This document shows, one piece after another, positions 32,660-46,380 of a DNA stretch of 64,000 nt. Under the pieces are notes generated by a model. It was given only the letters and a program-made list of their open reading frames with translations. It was not told the origin of the DNA and ran no database searches. A program made the position numbers and the translations under genes. Numbering within the stretch: position 1 is the first letter of the stretch; every line of letters begins with the position of its first letter. Source of the DNA: Thereva unica (Eukaryota; Arthropoda; Insecta; Diptera; Therevidae); contig OX465281.1 in assembly GCA_949987705.1 (NCBI GenBank), positions 222,427,978 through 222,491,977 of the forward strand, written 5' to 3'.

Positions 32660-35600
32660 GCTGCAGTCGCCCGGGTTCGGCCATCCCTAAAACCGCTACT
32701 GCACTAAGGGCACGTTGCCATTCCCAAAATAATTTAAACTTGGTACTACGGGATCTAATCGTGCTGAATACCCCATATTATATCAATTTGTTCCATTTAC
32801 AAATCCTAAATCCTGACACCTGTGAAATTCTTCGCCATCCATCATTATCATAAAATAAATAAATAATCCGCTAGTGATATTAAAATAATAAATTTCCATC
32901 AATTTTTTCTTTTTTTTTCTGATTGTCATAATTTTTCATTTTAATCAAATTATCCTGATCCTGATATCCTTGACTGATATCCAATAATGCAGGCTGGGCT
33001 GATATTCAACATTTGCTTAAGGGTGTAAATTTTGATTGGCGTGCACAGATAACGGAAATGAAAAAAAAAATTCTTTATCTCGCTTCTCGTAACGTAAACG
33101 TAATCTGCAGAACAAAACACGAAAAAAAAAAAAAACATTTCCCCCGGGGTTGAATATTCAGAATTTAATCCACAAAGGACGAGGCATGCGTTCGCCAAGT
33201 CCTTTTCTAACACCTACATACATACATACGTCCTGGTGGTGTGCATGTAGAGGAAACAAACGACTTGTGAAGTTTAATCGAAATAAAGAAAGATAAAAAA
33301 AAAACAGTAAACAATTCGCAAAAGGTGGATTGGGGCTGCACGAGAATAAAATTAAATTTTCTGATTTCGATTTCAAACCGAGTATACTCCTGGCACGGTA
33401 CACTGCACTGCACATGGTGTTCACGCCACTGCATTCAGGATGAGCGGAAAATTATCACAAAAAAAAATTATAAATAAAGCATGAAAATCCTTTCAGTTCT
33501 TGACGTTAAATCCTTTTTTCCTAATCATTTATCCTCAGTGCAAGGATCACGAAGCCGAGCCATATTCGCCATGACTAATGCAAATTTCGCACTGCATTTA
33601 TCCTTCCCGTGACTAATTGCTATCACAGGGATTTTCGCTAGTTTTCGAATTTATCCTGCTGACTGTCGGGCGTTTGGTGAGTGGGGGGTGGCTGGAGGGC
33701 GGCTGGGTTTTATAGGCAAACACTGGTAATTATGGTAGTGCTTGAATATTTCTGCCTGTCCTGGAGCATAGGCACCACTGTGCAGTGTAGAGCTCACGTA
33801 GGGGTAGTAGATGACGGCGAAGGGATGACTTTTCAAAGAGCGCGACCGGAACGCCGTTGCATAGGAAGTGCAGCTACTCTCGTTCTACGTAATGGGAACA
33901 TAATGTCGCGGGGGACTGCATACATTTTAATAACACCGCAGCTCCTGCATAAACCACGGAGCAGAAACGTGTGTCTATGGTTACGCCATCCCTCTTAGTT
34001 AAATTGAAGGGCACTCTTTAATTCCGGGCGTAGGACGAGATTGCCTCAAGAGGTGCATGTTTTCGCTATGGTTACGAGCTGCCATGAATAAAACATTTTT
34101 ACATGTAGTCTTTCAAAAAGGATAAGGATTTAACGATATGAAGACAGATTGATACATTTTTTTTTTATATTTTTAAATGTGCTGTAATGATCCTGTAGTT
34201 AAGTTGTTCATTTGGGTTTTTTTATGGGTTATCCTTCTCTGAATACATGGTCGCTTGATATTGTGGTTTATTGGAGCATGAATATGTTAGTATAGTGCAC
34301 GTTATGTGTGCCTGGGAACTTTTACTGAGGTAGAAACCTATTTAAGTAAATTTATAGCTTCTATTTATAATTTGAGGAGGTTTAAAAAAAAAAATAAAAT
34401 AAAAAATTAGAGCTTTTACATAAAACCCCGAGAGCAAGAGAAATTATTTTGAGGTGAAGGTTAACCAAAATCTACGAACCATGGTGGGATATACCATATA
34501 CCGCAGGGCGCACATGGTTAACCAATACCAATTGATATTTTACGAGTATGAGATCTTTAGAATCAGGTCATCGTTTTAAAAAAAAATAAAATTTTTATAT
34601 AAGATACACCGACTGTCGATTCATATAAACGGATACTGCAGCAACTTCTGTGCAAATTTAATAGGGGAAGAGACGATTTCAGATGGTGAAACATCACATA
34701 TGTACATATAACCTCACTTTTATCTGTGCATTTTCCAATGCAAGATGGATAAAAAATAACATAAAATAATATCAAAGTATGAAGGTAGAAAATATTGAAT
34801 AAAGTTGTTCCTGCCTGTTGCTCTGCGGACAAAGGTCATAAGAGTTTTAACATAATATTAGAAGGAAGCTAGAAGCTAGAAACTATTTAAATATTTATTA
34901 AGTTTTATACGAATTTAGTATATTGAAAAGATATTGTATTTTTATACTACAATGGAAGTAGGTGTAGAGTAAGGAATAATAAACTGTTGTGAGGCATGCT
35001 ATGTGTTTTATAGAAGAGCCCTAAGTTCCTAGGAATAAGGAATTTATGTTTATTTCAAGACCAGTAGCACCATACACAATTAAATAAGATTTGTTGGTTG
35101 ATATTTTTGATATTAATAGTAGTAGTTAGTTTTTACCTCACGCAAATGTACTTTTGTTTTGTCCAGTTCCATTTATATGCCTTTATACTTTGTAATATAA
35201 CAATATGGATTAGACGGTAACTCCATTTTTACGACTAGTTTTTCACTAGCTATTCAATACGAAAACTCCGGAGCTATCAAGTAAATGACAAAGCTTAATT
35301 TCTCTCACAATTTAGGCACGCAAAAATGTTCAACATTCCGGTCCTAGGTTATAGAAATAAGGGAACAAAATTTATAAGTATATCAGTTCCATCTATTTGA
35401 AAGTTACAGGGTAGTTACAGCTAAGGATGTTTATGTGTTTCACTAATTTTCGATGAGCTTAGAAAATTAGCAAAACATATAATCTGTTTTAGTTTCCTAT
35501 TTGAAGACCTTTATTATGGTAGTAGCCCAGTTGTCAGAGCCAAATTTAGACTGAAACCCAGCACAAAATGTGATATCGCTGAAAATTGGATCATAGGTAC

Positions 35601-36400
35601 TTTTTTGGGTGTAGAACACGATAAAAAAAACTTTGCTGTTCTAAAGTGTATGTTAACTTCACAATTTCGAAAACAATTTCGAAAATTTAGTTTTTGCGTT
35701 ATATCTCGAAAAATAAAAAAAAATTCAAAAAACTAATTGCACCATGTGAAAGAGCGGAAAATTTCACTAAAAGTTATGTAATAACATATTTAAAAAATTT
35801 CTTTTTATTATTATAAAAAATTAATAAAAATATGAAAGCGAATTCGAAAACTCTACGGGCGCCAAACCTCAGAATTCAAATATTCAAGCGAGGCGGTCGT
35901 GGAAAAACTAAAGTATCGTTGCCTAAAATGGACGCATGAAGAAAAACAAAAAAGGATTTTAAAGAGGAGATTCTAAGCTTTCTCATGAAGCCATTAGTTT
36001 TCAATTTTTCTTTTTTTTTTATCATAGAAAACTTGACCGGAAGTTAGAATTTATACAATTTTCGCTGATGTTTATAAAATTGAAGATATATATTAATCGA
36101 GACCTTCAACAAAAAAATCCTTGTACATTTATCATCATTATACTTTTACTTTTTTACTTTAAATGATCTTTGTTTCATAAAACTTTCGTTTTAAAATAAT
36201 CATTTTCTCTTACAGTTCATTCAACGCCATTTTTATTTCCAAAAACAGCCGGGACACAGTCGAGAGAAGTAAAAGGCTGTAAATTGTGTAACTTTTGGGC
36301 ACGGTAGTAAGAACACAGTAATTAAAATTCAAGTTTAAAAATTTTGCCCCTGAAATAATCTGTCTGAGCATCATATACCTAAAATCCGTCAAACGTGTAT
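32660..36400. other. Long intergenic stretch
   Basis: No gene, domain or bounded repeat could be supported. The 105-codon frame at 33681-33998 is in GC-richer DNA but shows no domain, and its promoter context is unremarkable. ACATACATACATAC occurs at 33212-33228. Many short AT tracts. Confidence 0.35.
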
Positions 36401-37073
36401 TACCCCAACGTAGCGTTCAGACTGGTGATCTCTATCAATTTTATTGAGATATAGCCGTCTTGCGAGTAGAAGAATTTTAGGAGGCATGCCTCATGCAGCG
36501 GTAGGGTCCCATGTGGATAATGAGGAGCATGCAGAAAATGGATTGCTCATGAGCACTAAACAAAAAAATTATCAGTGGTACTAAAGAGAGGTATGCCTTA
36601 TAATAAGGGCCCTAGGGAAAGTAAGTTACTATCTCACGCAATTACAGGCCAGATGATGAGGTCGCAGGATGTGTGGAGAATGGTGGAAATAGGGCTGAAG
36701 GCCATCCACAAGAGGCTTAAATAGTACGAAGCCAACAGAAAGACAGAAACGCAAAGAATTTCCTGCAGGGATAGCAGCTAGATAACTGTGATAGCTGATT
36801 CAATCACGCGACTAAATGGCGTAAGACGGTCAAGCGGGAAGAATTCGAGTTAAAGAGTACGTGGTTGTTCTATTAGGCTGAGCTAGAGACCCACAAAAGA
36901 AGCACAAAGAAAGCATAGACGGTAGGTGGCTAATGTGAAATCCCCACTGTCCCGACCCAGGTAATCACCGTCAAGGACTTCTATTAATAGTCTTGTCGAT
37001 GCCGTAAGGGCGACGTAATGCTTTTACAGTTCGTAAAGCATACGACACAAAACGCCTGGAATCACAGGTAATG
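36401..37073. other. Unplaced, GC-richer DNA
   Basis: More GC-rich than its flanks and stop-rich in all frames. It has the feel of an old repeat but shares nothing that I recognised with other parts of the window. Confidence 0.3.
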
Positions 37074-37130
37074 CCTCGGTAGTTAAGGGAATAAGGCGTC
37101 TGACTTTCCCACCTACATAACTTTCTCAAC
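37074..37130 (+). mobile_element. SINE head fragment, internally deleted
   Basis: GCCTCGGTAGTTAAGGGAAT, AAGGCGTCTGACT and CCCACCTACATAACTTTC match the start (A-box side) and the 50071-50089 body of the SINE family at 49973, with the intervening B-box part missing. Confidence 0.65.
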
Positions 37131-37489
37131 TACAGGCCTGGAAGTTGCCAAGCTTACTAAAACTAACCAAAATCTGAAGTTTGAACAAGAAGTTATAGCG
37201 GGCGGTGTAAGTTTTCGATATATTTTTGCAGTACATAAAATATTGTATTTTATCACTGTTTACTGCACATGGATTACTAATGATTTGCAATTTAATTAAA
37301 AAAATTAGCAAAAAAGAGTGATTAAGAGTTTTTAAGTGTGGTTAAGGTGATCAATTTTTTCACATTCACGGTGGTTGTGTTTATTAAGGGAAAAATGATT
37401 TTGAAAAGATTAAAGACTATTATGGAATAATTCTTAAAAATATGAAAAGTGCTGAAAAATGCGTAGGAAAAATGTTATTAAGTTACATG

Positions 37490-38880
37490 AATAAGTGTGG
37501 TCACCAATTTCTTTTTTACCCGATAGAGCTATGACACCCTCACCATCGAGAATACTACCCACTCAATGGAAGCCGTTCACTTCAAGACTCGCAAGGTGTT
37601 TATGTTTACATTCCTCAAAGAGCTCAACGTTAGCAAATCCACTGGCCCCGACAAAGTTCTCCCCATGGTACTTAAAAAATGTGCCTCGCAGCCTTCTGAT
37701 GAAATATCTAGAATCCAAACAAATTATGCACGATAGGCACTAAGACGGTCTACTGGCGATCTCCTTGTATGTTTAACCGTGCATCACAAAAAAGAAACCA
37801 CCGCTTTGGTATGTCCGGTCGGGTTGCTCTAGAGAACTCAAAAGCTTTTGAAAGGGTATAGCAGCCAGTTCTGTTGACCAAACTCCAAGCTATTGGTATA
37901 AAATTAGTTCTAAGTTCTTAATCCAAACTTGTTTTCTGGTCGTTCTCAATCAAGGTAGTATTGAACGGCGTCGAATCCAGCCCTCATCTTCATTAATGAT
38001 CTAGCCTCAATCCCCTCCAACCCATTTTACTGCTTTGCTGATGACTGTACTGAACGTTTCTCTTATACCTTCTTCTTGTCTTTACCACCGTGAGATGATG
38101 TCCACTTCGATCAACCGGAACTACGAATCGATTCTTGATTGGGTCGCATGAATCGCATGGAAACCTACCCCTAAAAAACGATGCACTGTCTCATCTCTAA
38201 CAAAAATACCACCGACCTTCTTCCAATCTCAGTGGGTAAAGATAAACTAATGGCTGACTAAACTATTAACATCCTAGGGGTAATTTTAATGGAGATATCT
38301 GATGGAATGATCACATATTCGAAATCGCCAAACAAGCTTCCCAATGTCTTGGATTTGTCAAGATATGCAATTTACTCCTCCAGCCAGCCGTCCTGGCTAC
38401 ATTCTACAAATTCTACAAATTCAACTCGTATATCTGGGCAGGCACCCCAAAAACCACCTTGACTTGTCTCTACAAGGTGCAAAATCGTCCCATCGAACTC
38501 ATTGTTGACGGCACCTTTCGCGCCTCTATAGACCCTCTAAGTCACCGCAGGAATCTCTGTGCTTTATCGCTAATACATACCATAGCGACTGTTTCAGGAC
38601 CTACTGCCCGCAACATAAGATGAGCCCGCTCGGCTCACCCGCATATCTTACAGCACCCCCTCTTACGCACAATCCTGTCTAAAAGTTCGTTTATGAATAG
38701 CACAACTCGACCCTGGAATAATCTCCCGCAGTTAGTATTTCCGAACTTATACAATACTTTGGTTCAAAAGTAAGGTTGATCGACAATTCCATGAGCATCC
38801 CGGGACCAAGGTGAGAGTGAATAATTAAGACTAGTTGGGATCCCCGTTACCGAAATTCGGTCACAAAACCAATAAATATA
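37490..38880 (+). pseudogene. Jockey/CR1-type LINE remnant, plus strand
   Basis: Same family as 7226-9420 and 60600-61790 but far more decayed. Nucleotide and frame-broken protein matches include FINDLASIPSNP near 37985, FADDCT near 38030, a QASQCLGFVKICNLL block near 38333, VQNRPIELIVDGTF and DPLSHRRNLCAL near 38480-38560, and NSTTRPWNNLPQLVFPNLYN near 38695-38755, ahead of a short AT-rich tail. No intact frame remains. Confidence 0.75.
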
Positions 38881-39049
38881 TAAAATTCTCGATTTGTTCG
38901 AATTTAAATTCAATTTAAATATTTTTATTTAAAAAAAAAATTATTCGCAATGGCGAATTTTTAATTACTATGAAACATTTCCATTGTCGCTCCAGAGCAT
39001 CTAAAATTTCCCAGGATTTTTTTAATCGCATCCATGACGTCTTGCTTGG

Positions 39050-39887
39050 CTATGTGGTAAAATGATAAATGCCATTTACAGTGTCATTTGACAAATTACA
39101 CTCAGAGCTAATCATTGCAAAGGCAGCATTATACGAACGAATATTTGCAAAAAAAATTTTAGAACGACTTTTAATACCACTTTCATTCGAAGTTAATCCT
39201 TCAAAAAAATTATTGAAAAAGTAATTTTGAGAAAGTGGAGGTAGATTACCTTTGCCTTTATGACAACACAAAGAAAATGCCTCAGTATTACGTAAAGTTA
39301 CTTCAGTCAGAAAATGTTTGGCACGACAAAAATGACAACTCATATTAAAAGAACCACACGAAAACGAATCAAAATTAACCGGAATAACATTCAAAGCACA
39401 TTTAAAAGAATCAGTCAAAATTTCTAAAGGTGCAATGAATCAATTAAAATTTCTAAAGGCATTCGCCAAAAAACGAACGGTAGCCCCTTACACAATACAA
39501 TTCAAATACTATACACAAAAGAGTATAAAAAAATGCACGCACAAAGTGACCGAGTTTTTTTATGTCAGTTATGCCGCCAAAAATCCACACAAACGCTTGT
39601 TTTTCTCTGTTTCTCATTCGCTTCACTGAATCGGCATTTGTGTCAATCGTAGGCTACTCAGCTCTACGTTGATGCTCACAAAAAATTCAAATTTTCCAAC
39701 GGCTTTTTAAAATCCGAAAAATTAAAATCGCTATAATTTTTTTATTCGTGAATCGATTTCGTTGAAATTCCTTATTACAAAATTATGCCATTAAAAGAAC
39801 ATTTTCTGAAAATTTAAACGAAATCGGTTCACGAACAAAAAAGCCTTAGCGTGTACAAACTTTTTGTTTGTCTATTAATATATAAGA
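39050..39887 (-). pseudogene. Helitron fragment (N-terminal Rep-region domain)
   Basis: The minus-strand frame 39418-39050 matches the conserved Helitron block upstream of the Rep domain: MSCHFCRAKHFLTEV, CCHKGKGNLPPL, FFANIRSYNAAFAMIS and GIYHFTT, the order C-x2-C, CCxxGK, LPP, F..NIR.YN, S found in Helitron polyproteins. The HUH and helicase motifs are absent. The minus-strand start of the element is probably TCTTATATATTAATAGAC at 39887, preceded by A, matching the A/TC rule for Helitron 5' ends. The 3' end was not placed. Confidence 0.8.
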
Positions 39888-39899
39888 TTACTATTGATA

Positions 39900-42800
39900 A
39901 TGTTACTTTATTTATTTCCCGTAAAAATCGTAATAGTTCTGAATTACCGTGATTTAACAGGGCAACAGAAGATTTCCCCCTGGAAGTTCGGCACTTCATT
40001 CTCCTCCTATGGTATCAATCATCTCACCAGACCGGACTCTACTATTTTAACATATTGTAGTGTTTAAGAATTACATTATTGGCCTTTCAGAAGGTAACAA
40101 ACAAACTAGTTTTAAAATATGAAAATTCGTTGGGAAATATATTTTCAAGAACTTATGACCCTATGATATTATTAAAAATGGGTCAACAACCGACTGTTCA
40201 AGATCAAATTTGCTCAACATTGACATAAAAATAATTTTTACAAAAAAGGCATGGTGTCTGTCATTTCAAGGTCTTATTGTCCAGAATTTTGGTGACCTTT
40301 ACAAAAATACCACCACAAAATTCAAAAATAATTATCTTGGGGACTGCCATTTTGTAAATGACATAAGTAAATGATTTTCATGTTATAGTGTATAAAAAAG
40401 CTACTTGGAATTTAAAATACACAATAAAGCCGAACAACTAAAAAAGCCCCTATTGACCCCCCGCTGGATTCCACCAGTAACCCTACATCAAATTTTTCAA
40501 CCTTACGATATTCATTCATAAATTTTTTTTGCTCCACCTGTGAAGCCCTTGTCGCACATACACCAATGAAATTTTAATTTAATTCAAATAGCAATTTATC
40601 CTTCGTAGGTACATCTCAAGGAGCGCAAATTTAATACTTTTCAAAACTGTCAGTTTCCGAAGAAAGGTTTATTCAATTACGATTACTGAGAATATATAGG
40701 TGAGCTGTTCTGCGCGTATACGTGGAGATTAAACGTCTTCACTAATACTGATGTAAAAATTACAAGATTTTTTTTCTAACACGGTAAAAAATATCTCAAG
40801 GAGCAAGAAGGACACTCTATGGAGGCGGAAATTGATTTTGACTGTAGAACATAAAATGATTTTGGGTTTTTTTTTCCTTTTACACCCACCCATCGATCTA
40901 CCCGCTGCTTATCGAGCCATTACAAAGCGCTTTTCTGTAATTTCATTGTGTTGAGCCAGATTTTAAAATTGATGGTAAGATAACAGCTTTACAGAATACA
41001 TACAGTTCCGGCCCGCCACCCATTCTTCGTTCGTGTACACCACTTAGATAATCGTATGGCTTGAAATATGTACTTTGAAAACCCCGTATTTGACATATTC
41101 TTAGGCTCTGAGCTGGATAAATGATTACCCATTCCGCTAAAGATATTCAGATTTGTCCTTTTGTTCCTATATATATTGGTGTATTTTGGTATCCATGAAT
41201 AGGATATCGAAGAAATGAAGAAAAATACTCTCGCAAGGACCCCCAAAAGGCATTTGGTGATGGATACGAAATTATTTTTATCGGCAGTCAGACGGTCGAT
41301 TTGCGTCCTCTTTGGTATGGGATATGAATGGCACCATTAATCACAAATCATTTGCAGGATCCTAAGTAATTTCGAATGTGGTGAAATATTGGAAAACTGG
41401 CTGAAAGCTAATCAAATAAACGAGATTGATATTAATGAGAATCCTGAAACATATGTCCTTGTCCGTTGAAAAAGGTTCATACTAGGTTTCATTAAGAATG
41501 GATCCTAAAAATGAAAATAATTACCGCCAGAGAAAGAAAGAAAGCATTGGCAAAAATAAAAACAATAAATCCTCACAGGCATTATCTGCAGGACTAGTTG
41601 TTCGGAAAGTTAAGATTTATGTATATTGAACAAACACACACATATATTAAAACACATTAAACACACAAGCTTCATAAGCCTCGTCGATGTTGACAATGAT
41701 AGCGTCAGTATCATTTGCATAATTTCTCAGCCAATGGAAATTTATGTTATTTTTTCCCCCCAGAATGGGGGCCAGATACTAAATATTTGTTACGGCTGAA
41801 AGACATAAAACAAAGGATTATAGAAGCTTAATTCATAAGCAACGAAAAGGGATTTATTCCAGAAGGAAGTCCTTAACAATTTGATGTAGTTTGTAGATTG
41901 CCTCAACCCCCTCTTCCAGCACGACACACACTACTAAATTTCATTTGTGTAACGTAACTATCATGGGAAATCAGTACTGTAGAAAATTCCGTTGTCGTCC
42001 GAAATTCATAATAGGATAAAAATGTCTAGAGAGCTTAATTGTGCCTTTTTCCTTTTATTAGTCGCAACGAGGGATTATTATGATTAAGGGACAATAATAT
42101 CCCGAAGGAAACTGCAGCGCCGATGCTGCGAATTTTCGCCAAAGATAAAATCTATTTTAAAATAATTATTGTCTGTTGAAATTCACTATCGGTTACATCA
42201 TTATGAAGGTACAGGAAAAAATTTCTCAAGTTTTAATAAGCTTTATCCTCTTACTCGTTATAATCACTCAAAATTTTTTCAGTCCACAGCGGAGTCAACA
42301 TGAGCGTTGGTGACATGAGTGACAGTAAATCAGGAGGTATTGTCGAACGTCGAAGGGTCTTTCGCTTGTTAATATGAGATGTTTTGAGGATTTTTTTTTT
42401 TCAAAAATAAATTTTGTATTTTCAGAAAGCTATTTTCGTCTCTTTCGTTTTTACAGAGCAAAAGGACTAAAAGAGCACTTTCATGCAAGATCTCTCCCTC
42501 CAATCCATGCTAGAAAGGCTGGAGCTGCGATCTGGAGTTGATTTATTTCTACTGCAGATTGAAATTGTCTAAAAAGTTTCGACTAATCTATTTTTTACTA
42601 GAAGGAGCTTTTAAAACTCAGCTGTTTCTCATTCTGCAACATTGTTAACTTTTTACCAAAATGATAAAATTGAAACACGACAACATATTTTATAATTAAT
42701 ATATCCTATATATAGGCACAATCTGCTCCGATACAAAGTGAAACTGACTCCAGCATTGGAAACGAATCTTTATTTTGGTTTATCAATCTTGAAAGAAGTT

Positions 42801-43371
42801 ACGTAAACTTTATTTCTGGCTAAATATAAGCTGGGTTGAATATAAAACAAGAGATTACAAGACTATGCACGAAAACATATCAAATCAAATCATTGTTTTT
42901 ATAATATGACGGAAAATCTATGTCATCACGGCATTTCATGATGCTCTGTTGTTAAAGATGTCAAACGGATAAGTAAAATGAATAAAACGGCGCGAAAAAT
43001 GGGAAATAATTAAGTGAGTGTTTGTTAAGCCATTTAATACAGCATATAAGTGCCAAAAATGAAATTAGCAATAAAAAAATAAAAAATAGAAAAATAAAAA
43101 TGCCACTTATTACTAATATAATTTTAACTAAATGAAGAAGGGTTCCTAAAATAAATAACTACATAATAACATCTTTTAGAAACGGAATGAAACGGACAAC
43201 CTTTAAGGTAAGGGACAATTCATAAATGTCAAACTATGCATCATAATCGTTCAAGTAGTGATGCCGTATCATTGAGTGGCAAGAATCATGATAGAGCCGC
43301 GATGTCGCATCACTGCGTAAATTTTTAACATTTTTGAAGTTACCCAAAATTACGATTGAAGATTAACCTGG
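39900..43371. other. Long intergenic stretch
   Basis: No confident gene. Poly(T) tracts and AT-rich DNA throughout. A possible small exon is listed at 42282. The 85-codon minus-strand frame at 40989-41246 is not recognised. Confidence 0.35.
42282..42336 (+). other. Possible start-codon exon
   Basis: A strong acceptor-like stretch (AAAATTTTTTCAG) ends just before 42282. It is followed by an ATG at 42300 opening MSVGDMSDSKSGG and by a GAG/GTATTG donor-like junction near 42336. The small, hydrophilic, polar coding block differs in composition from its AT-rich surroundings. No neighbouring exon was identified on either side. Confidence 0.25.
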
Positions 43372-43698
43372 TGTTAGGTTAGGTTAGGTTAGATATGGCT
43401 GAGCTTTTGGTTCAAGCCCACACACTTAGGCCAGAAGGATAGGCCCATTACCCATACCATAGTGATCCCACTTTAAACCCGATGTTAAAATGTCGTTTCT
43501 TCGGTAAACCATCTCGAGGAAGTAATGAATCTTCTAAGTTGCGAGATCCCAAACTTCGAGATTTCCGCAAGGTTGCTTAGAAAGGGTTCACCAAATGTGG
43601 TTAACCTTATCCTGCTTAGGGCCGGGCAGTGACAGAGGAGATGTAGTACACTTTCGGCCTCGTCCAGGTTCTTACAGCTTCTGCAGAAATCGTAGGTC

Positions 43699-44285
43699 TC
43701 AAGACCCCACTATAACTGAGAGGTCTTGTCTCCCAAGGCTCAGTAATAAGGTGGTTCGCCTGAGATCATAGGAGGGCCAGGTTAATTTGGCCAAAGTGCA
43801 TTTATTAAGATCCCTCCAATGCTTTTTCGCTTGTGTGATTGTGTGTTGCTTGCATCGGAGTTTAAAGGAGGCCCAAGGCATACCAACTCTTTCCTTTTCT
43901 GGAAGGAGAGTAGCGGTCGTGCCTCTCCTATCCAATTCGTCAGCTTTACAATTCCCCTCTATATTTCGGTGACCGGGCACCCATACGCGGAGGGTCCTGA
44001 ACTGCTGAGCCATCTCGTTAAGACATCTGCGACATTCAGAGGTAGTTCTAGAGCTGTTTGTGCAGGAGCGCAGGGCTTTCAGAGCTGCCTGACTATCTGA
44101 GAAGATGTAGACAGTCCGGTTCCTATCGCCTTGCTGGTTGATTTGCAGAACAGCTTCTTGTATGGCTAGAACCTCCGCTTGATATACACTGCAGTGGTCG
44201 GGAAGTCGGAAGGAGACTTCAATCCCAAGTTCTGGGGAGAATACTCCTCCTCCCACTCGACCCTCGAGCTTAGAGCCATCAGTAA
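43699..44285 (-). pseudogene. LOA-type RNase H domain
   Basis: Frame NVFTDGSKLEGRVGGGVF (44290-44235), VYQAEVLAIQEA (~44180), YIFSDSQAALKALR (~44110) and VWVPGHRNIEGNCKADELDR (~43985-43930). The four acidic positions of RNase H (D of TDGS, E of QAE, D of FSDS, D of KAD) are all present. Joined in the element to the RT by a linker frame at 44757-44467. It ends shortly before the zinc-motif region, which is in another frame. Confidence 0.88.
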
Positions 44286-44830
44286 AAACATTTATGGCAC
44301 CCTGAAACCGGAGTGGTCTATTTATCCATTCACGACGTGAAGGGATGTGGACTCCGTAGTTCCTCGTGAAGGTAATTTCGGGAATGCAGAAGTCGGTTTT
44401 TGTGGGAATAGTAACTGAGTTCAGTACCTTCGTGTGCCCTCCCCTGATTTCAGTCCAGAAACCGGATTATTTTATTCTAAGGGCTGCGATGGTTGCGCTT
44501 TCCCTTGCACCAAGATTTAAAGGAGGGAGGTATAACATAACATTTAAGGCCTCTGTAGGTGTGGAGCGAAGTGCTCCTGTTATGCATAACTCCGCACATC
44601 TTTGTACTCTCTGTAATTTGTTTAGCACGGTGGATTTACTCAGAGTTGGCCACCATACTAAAACCCTGTAAAGGAGAATTAGGTGGACTATCGCTGTGTA
44701 GATCCATCGCACAATGTAAGGGGGAAGCCCCATTTCTTGCCAATGGATTTTTTGCAAGCGAAAAGCGCGATGTTTGCTTTCTTAATGCGCTCTTCTGTGT
44801 TTTCATGCCAGAGGAGTTTCTTGTCCAGAA

Positions 44831-46380
44831 TTACTCCCAGATATTTGGCACTGTTGTTAATTTGAGCCTAACATTGTTAAGCCGGGGGGGTGTTAACGGA
44901 GAGATCTTATACCTCCTTGTGAAGAGGACCAGCTCCGTTTTTACTGGGTTAACGCTGAGTCCGCGGGTAGCAGTCCAACTTGAGAGGGTTTGTAGCGCTG
45001 CCTCCATGAGATCAGAGAAGACTTGAGGAAATTTTCCTTTTTTGATGATAACAACATCATCTGCGTACGCCAGGACGTCATGTCCCTCTGCCTGCATGCG
45101 TCGCAACAGCTGGTTCATAGTTACGACCCATAGCAGTGGGGAGAGTACTCCTATTTGCGGAGTGCCTCTATTTACGGCCTTTCGGGCCGAGCTATCGCCC
45201 AAGATCGAGCTCACCATCCTGCCAGTAAGCATTTGGTGGATAAGAGACACCAACGATGTCTCGATCCCATGTTCTGTCAAGGCCAGGGTAATGGCATCCG
45301 GCAAAACATTGTTAAATGCTCCTTCTATGTCAAGAAATGCTACTAATGTATACTCCTTAACCTCGAGGGATTTTTCAATGGTTGAGGCCAGTGAGTGAAG
45401 AGCAGTATCAGTAGATTTGCCCTTTGTATAGGCGTGTTGTGCGCCAGAGAATTCCGGAGTCAATATGGTCTGCCTCAGATATATTTCGATTAGCCTCTCC
45501 AGAGTCTTTAATAGAAAGGATGATAGGCTGATTGGCCTGAAGTCTTTGGGTGTTACGTGGGAGGCTTTTCCTGCCTTGGGTATAAAAACTACTTTAACCT
45601 CTTTCCAACTAGAGGGAATGCAGTTATTTTGGAGGCACCCGGTAAACATGGTTTGTAACCAGGGCATAATATAACTAAGAGTGTGCTGCAGTTGTGCCGG
45701 CACTATGCCGTCAGGGCCTGGTGATTTGTAGGGCTGGAAGGTGTTTACAGCCCATTTTATTTTTGCTCTACTTATGATAGATCTGATCAGCTGTTGTGAG
45801 GCTGAAGAGTTGATCGTGATAGTTGTATCAACTGTAGTACTACTCGGGAAGTGGGTGTCCATAAGTAGTTTCAGGGATTCCCTGCTTGAGTCGGTCCAAT
45901 CGCCGTCTTCCTTGCGTAAATAACTAAGCATTGTTGGCGCTTTAGTTAATAATTTACGCAGTCTTGAGGTCTCCGATGTGGACTCTATATTACTGCAAAA
46001 GGTAGCCCAGGAGGTACGTTTGGCTTTCCTTATTGCCGTTTTGTATCTATTCAGCTTCGACTTATAGCAGCCCCAGGCGGTTTCGCTGTTGCTACGTCTC
46101 GCTGAATTAAATTCCTTTCTGCACTCTTTCCGGAGTGTCTCAAGTTCGCGAGACCACCATGGGGGTTTGGAAGCCTTTTTATGTGGCCTGTTCGGACAAG
46201 CTTTATTAATGGCGTAAGTGCATTGTTTCGTGAAAATGTCCACAATGCTGTCGAGTTGTTCCCGGTTTTTGGGAATAAAGGGAGGCTTGGGGGCAAGGTT
46301 TTTTGCGATAAGCCTAGTATAGTAACCCCAATTTGTCCTTTGGAGGTTTGTACAACTGATCAAATGCGCAACAAATAGCT
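44831..46380 (-). pseudogene. LOA-type reverse transcriptase
   Basis: An open minus-strand frame of about 515 codons within the element (a longer frame extends into flanking DNA up to 46477). Motifs: FQPYKSPGPDGIVPAQLQ (~45730), FRPISLSSFLLKTLERLI, AFLDIEGAFNNV (motif A, Asp present, ~45330), GTPQIGVLSPLLW (~45170) and LAYADDVVIIKKGKF (motif C, YADD intact, ~45080), then GLSVNPVKTELVLFTRR. It ends at 44831, where a frameshift leads into LGVILDKKLLWHENT, the normal continuation. The catalytic core looks intact; the element is nevertheless truncated and shifted. Confidence 0.9.

Noticed and set aside
33681..33998. 105-codon plus-strand frame
   Set aside because: No domain, signal peptide or promoter was recognised; GC-richer DNA alone can give such a frame.
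43372..43392. Interstitial telomere repeat
   Set aside because: Only about four TTAGG units and they coincide with the 3' end of a LINE; more likely the element's tail.
44559..45923. Several plus-strand open frames of 60-155 codons
   Set aside because: Antisense of the LOA-type reverse transcriptase; no independent support.
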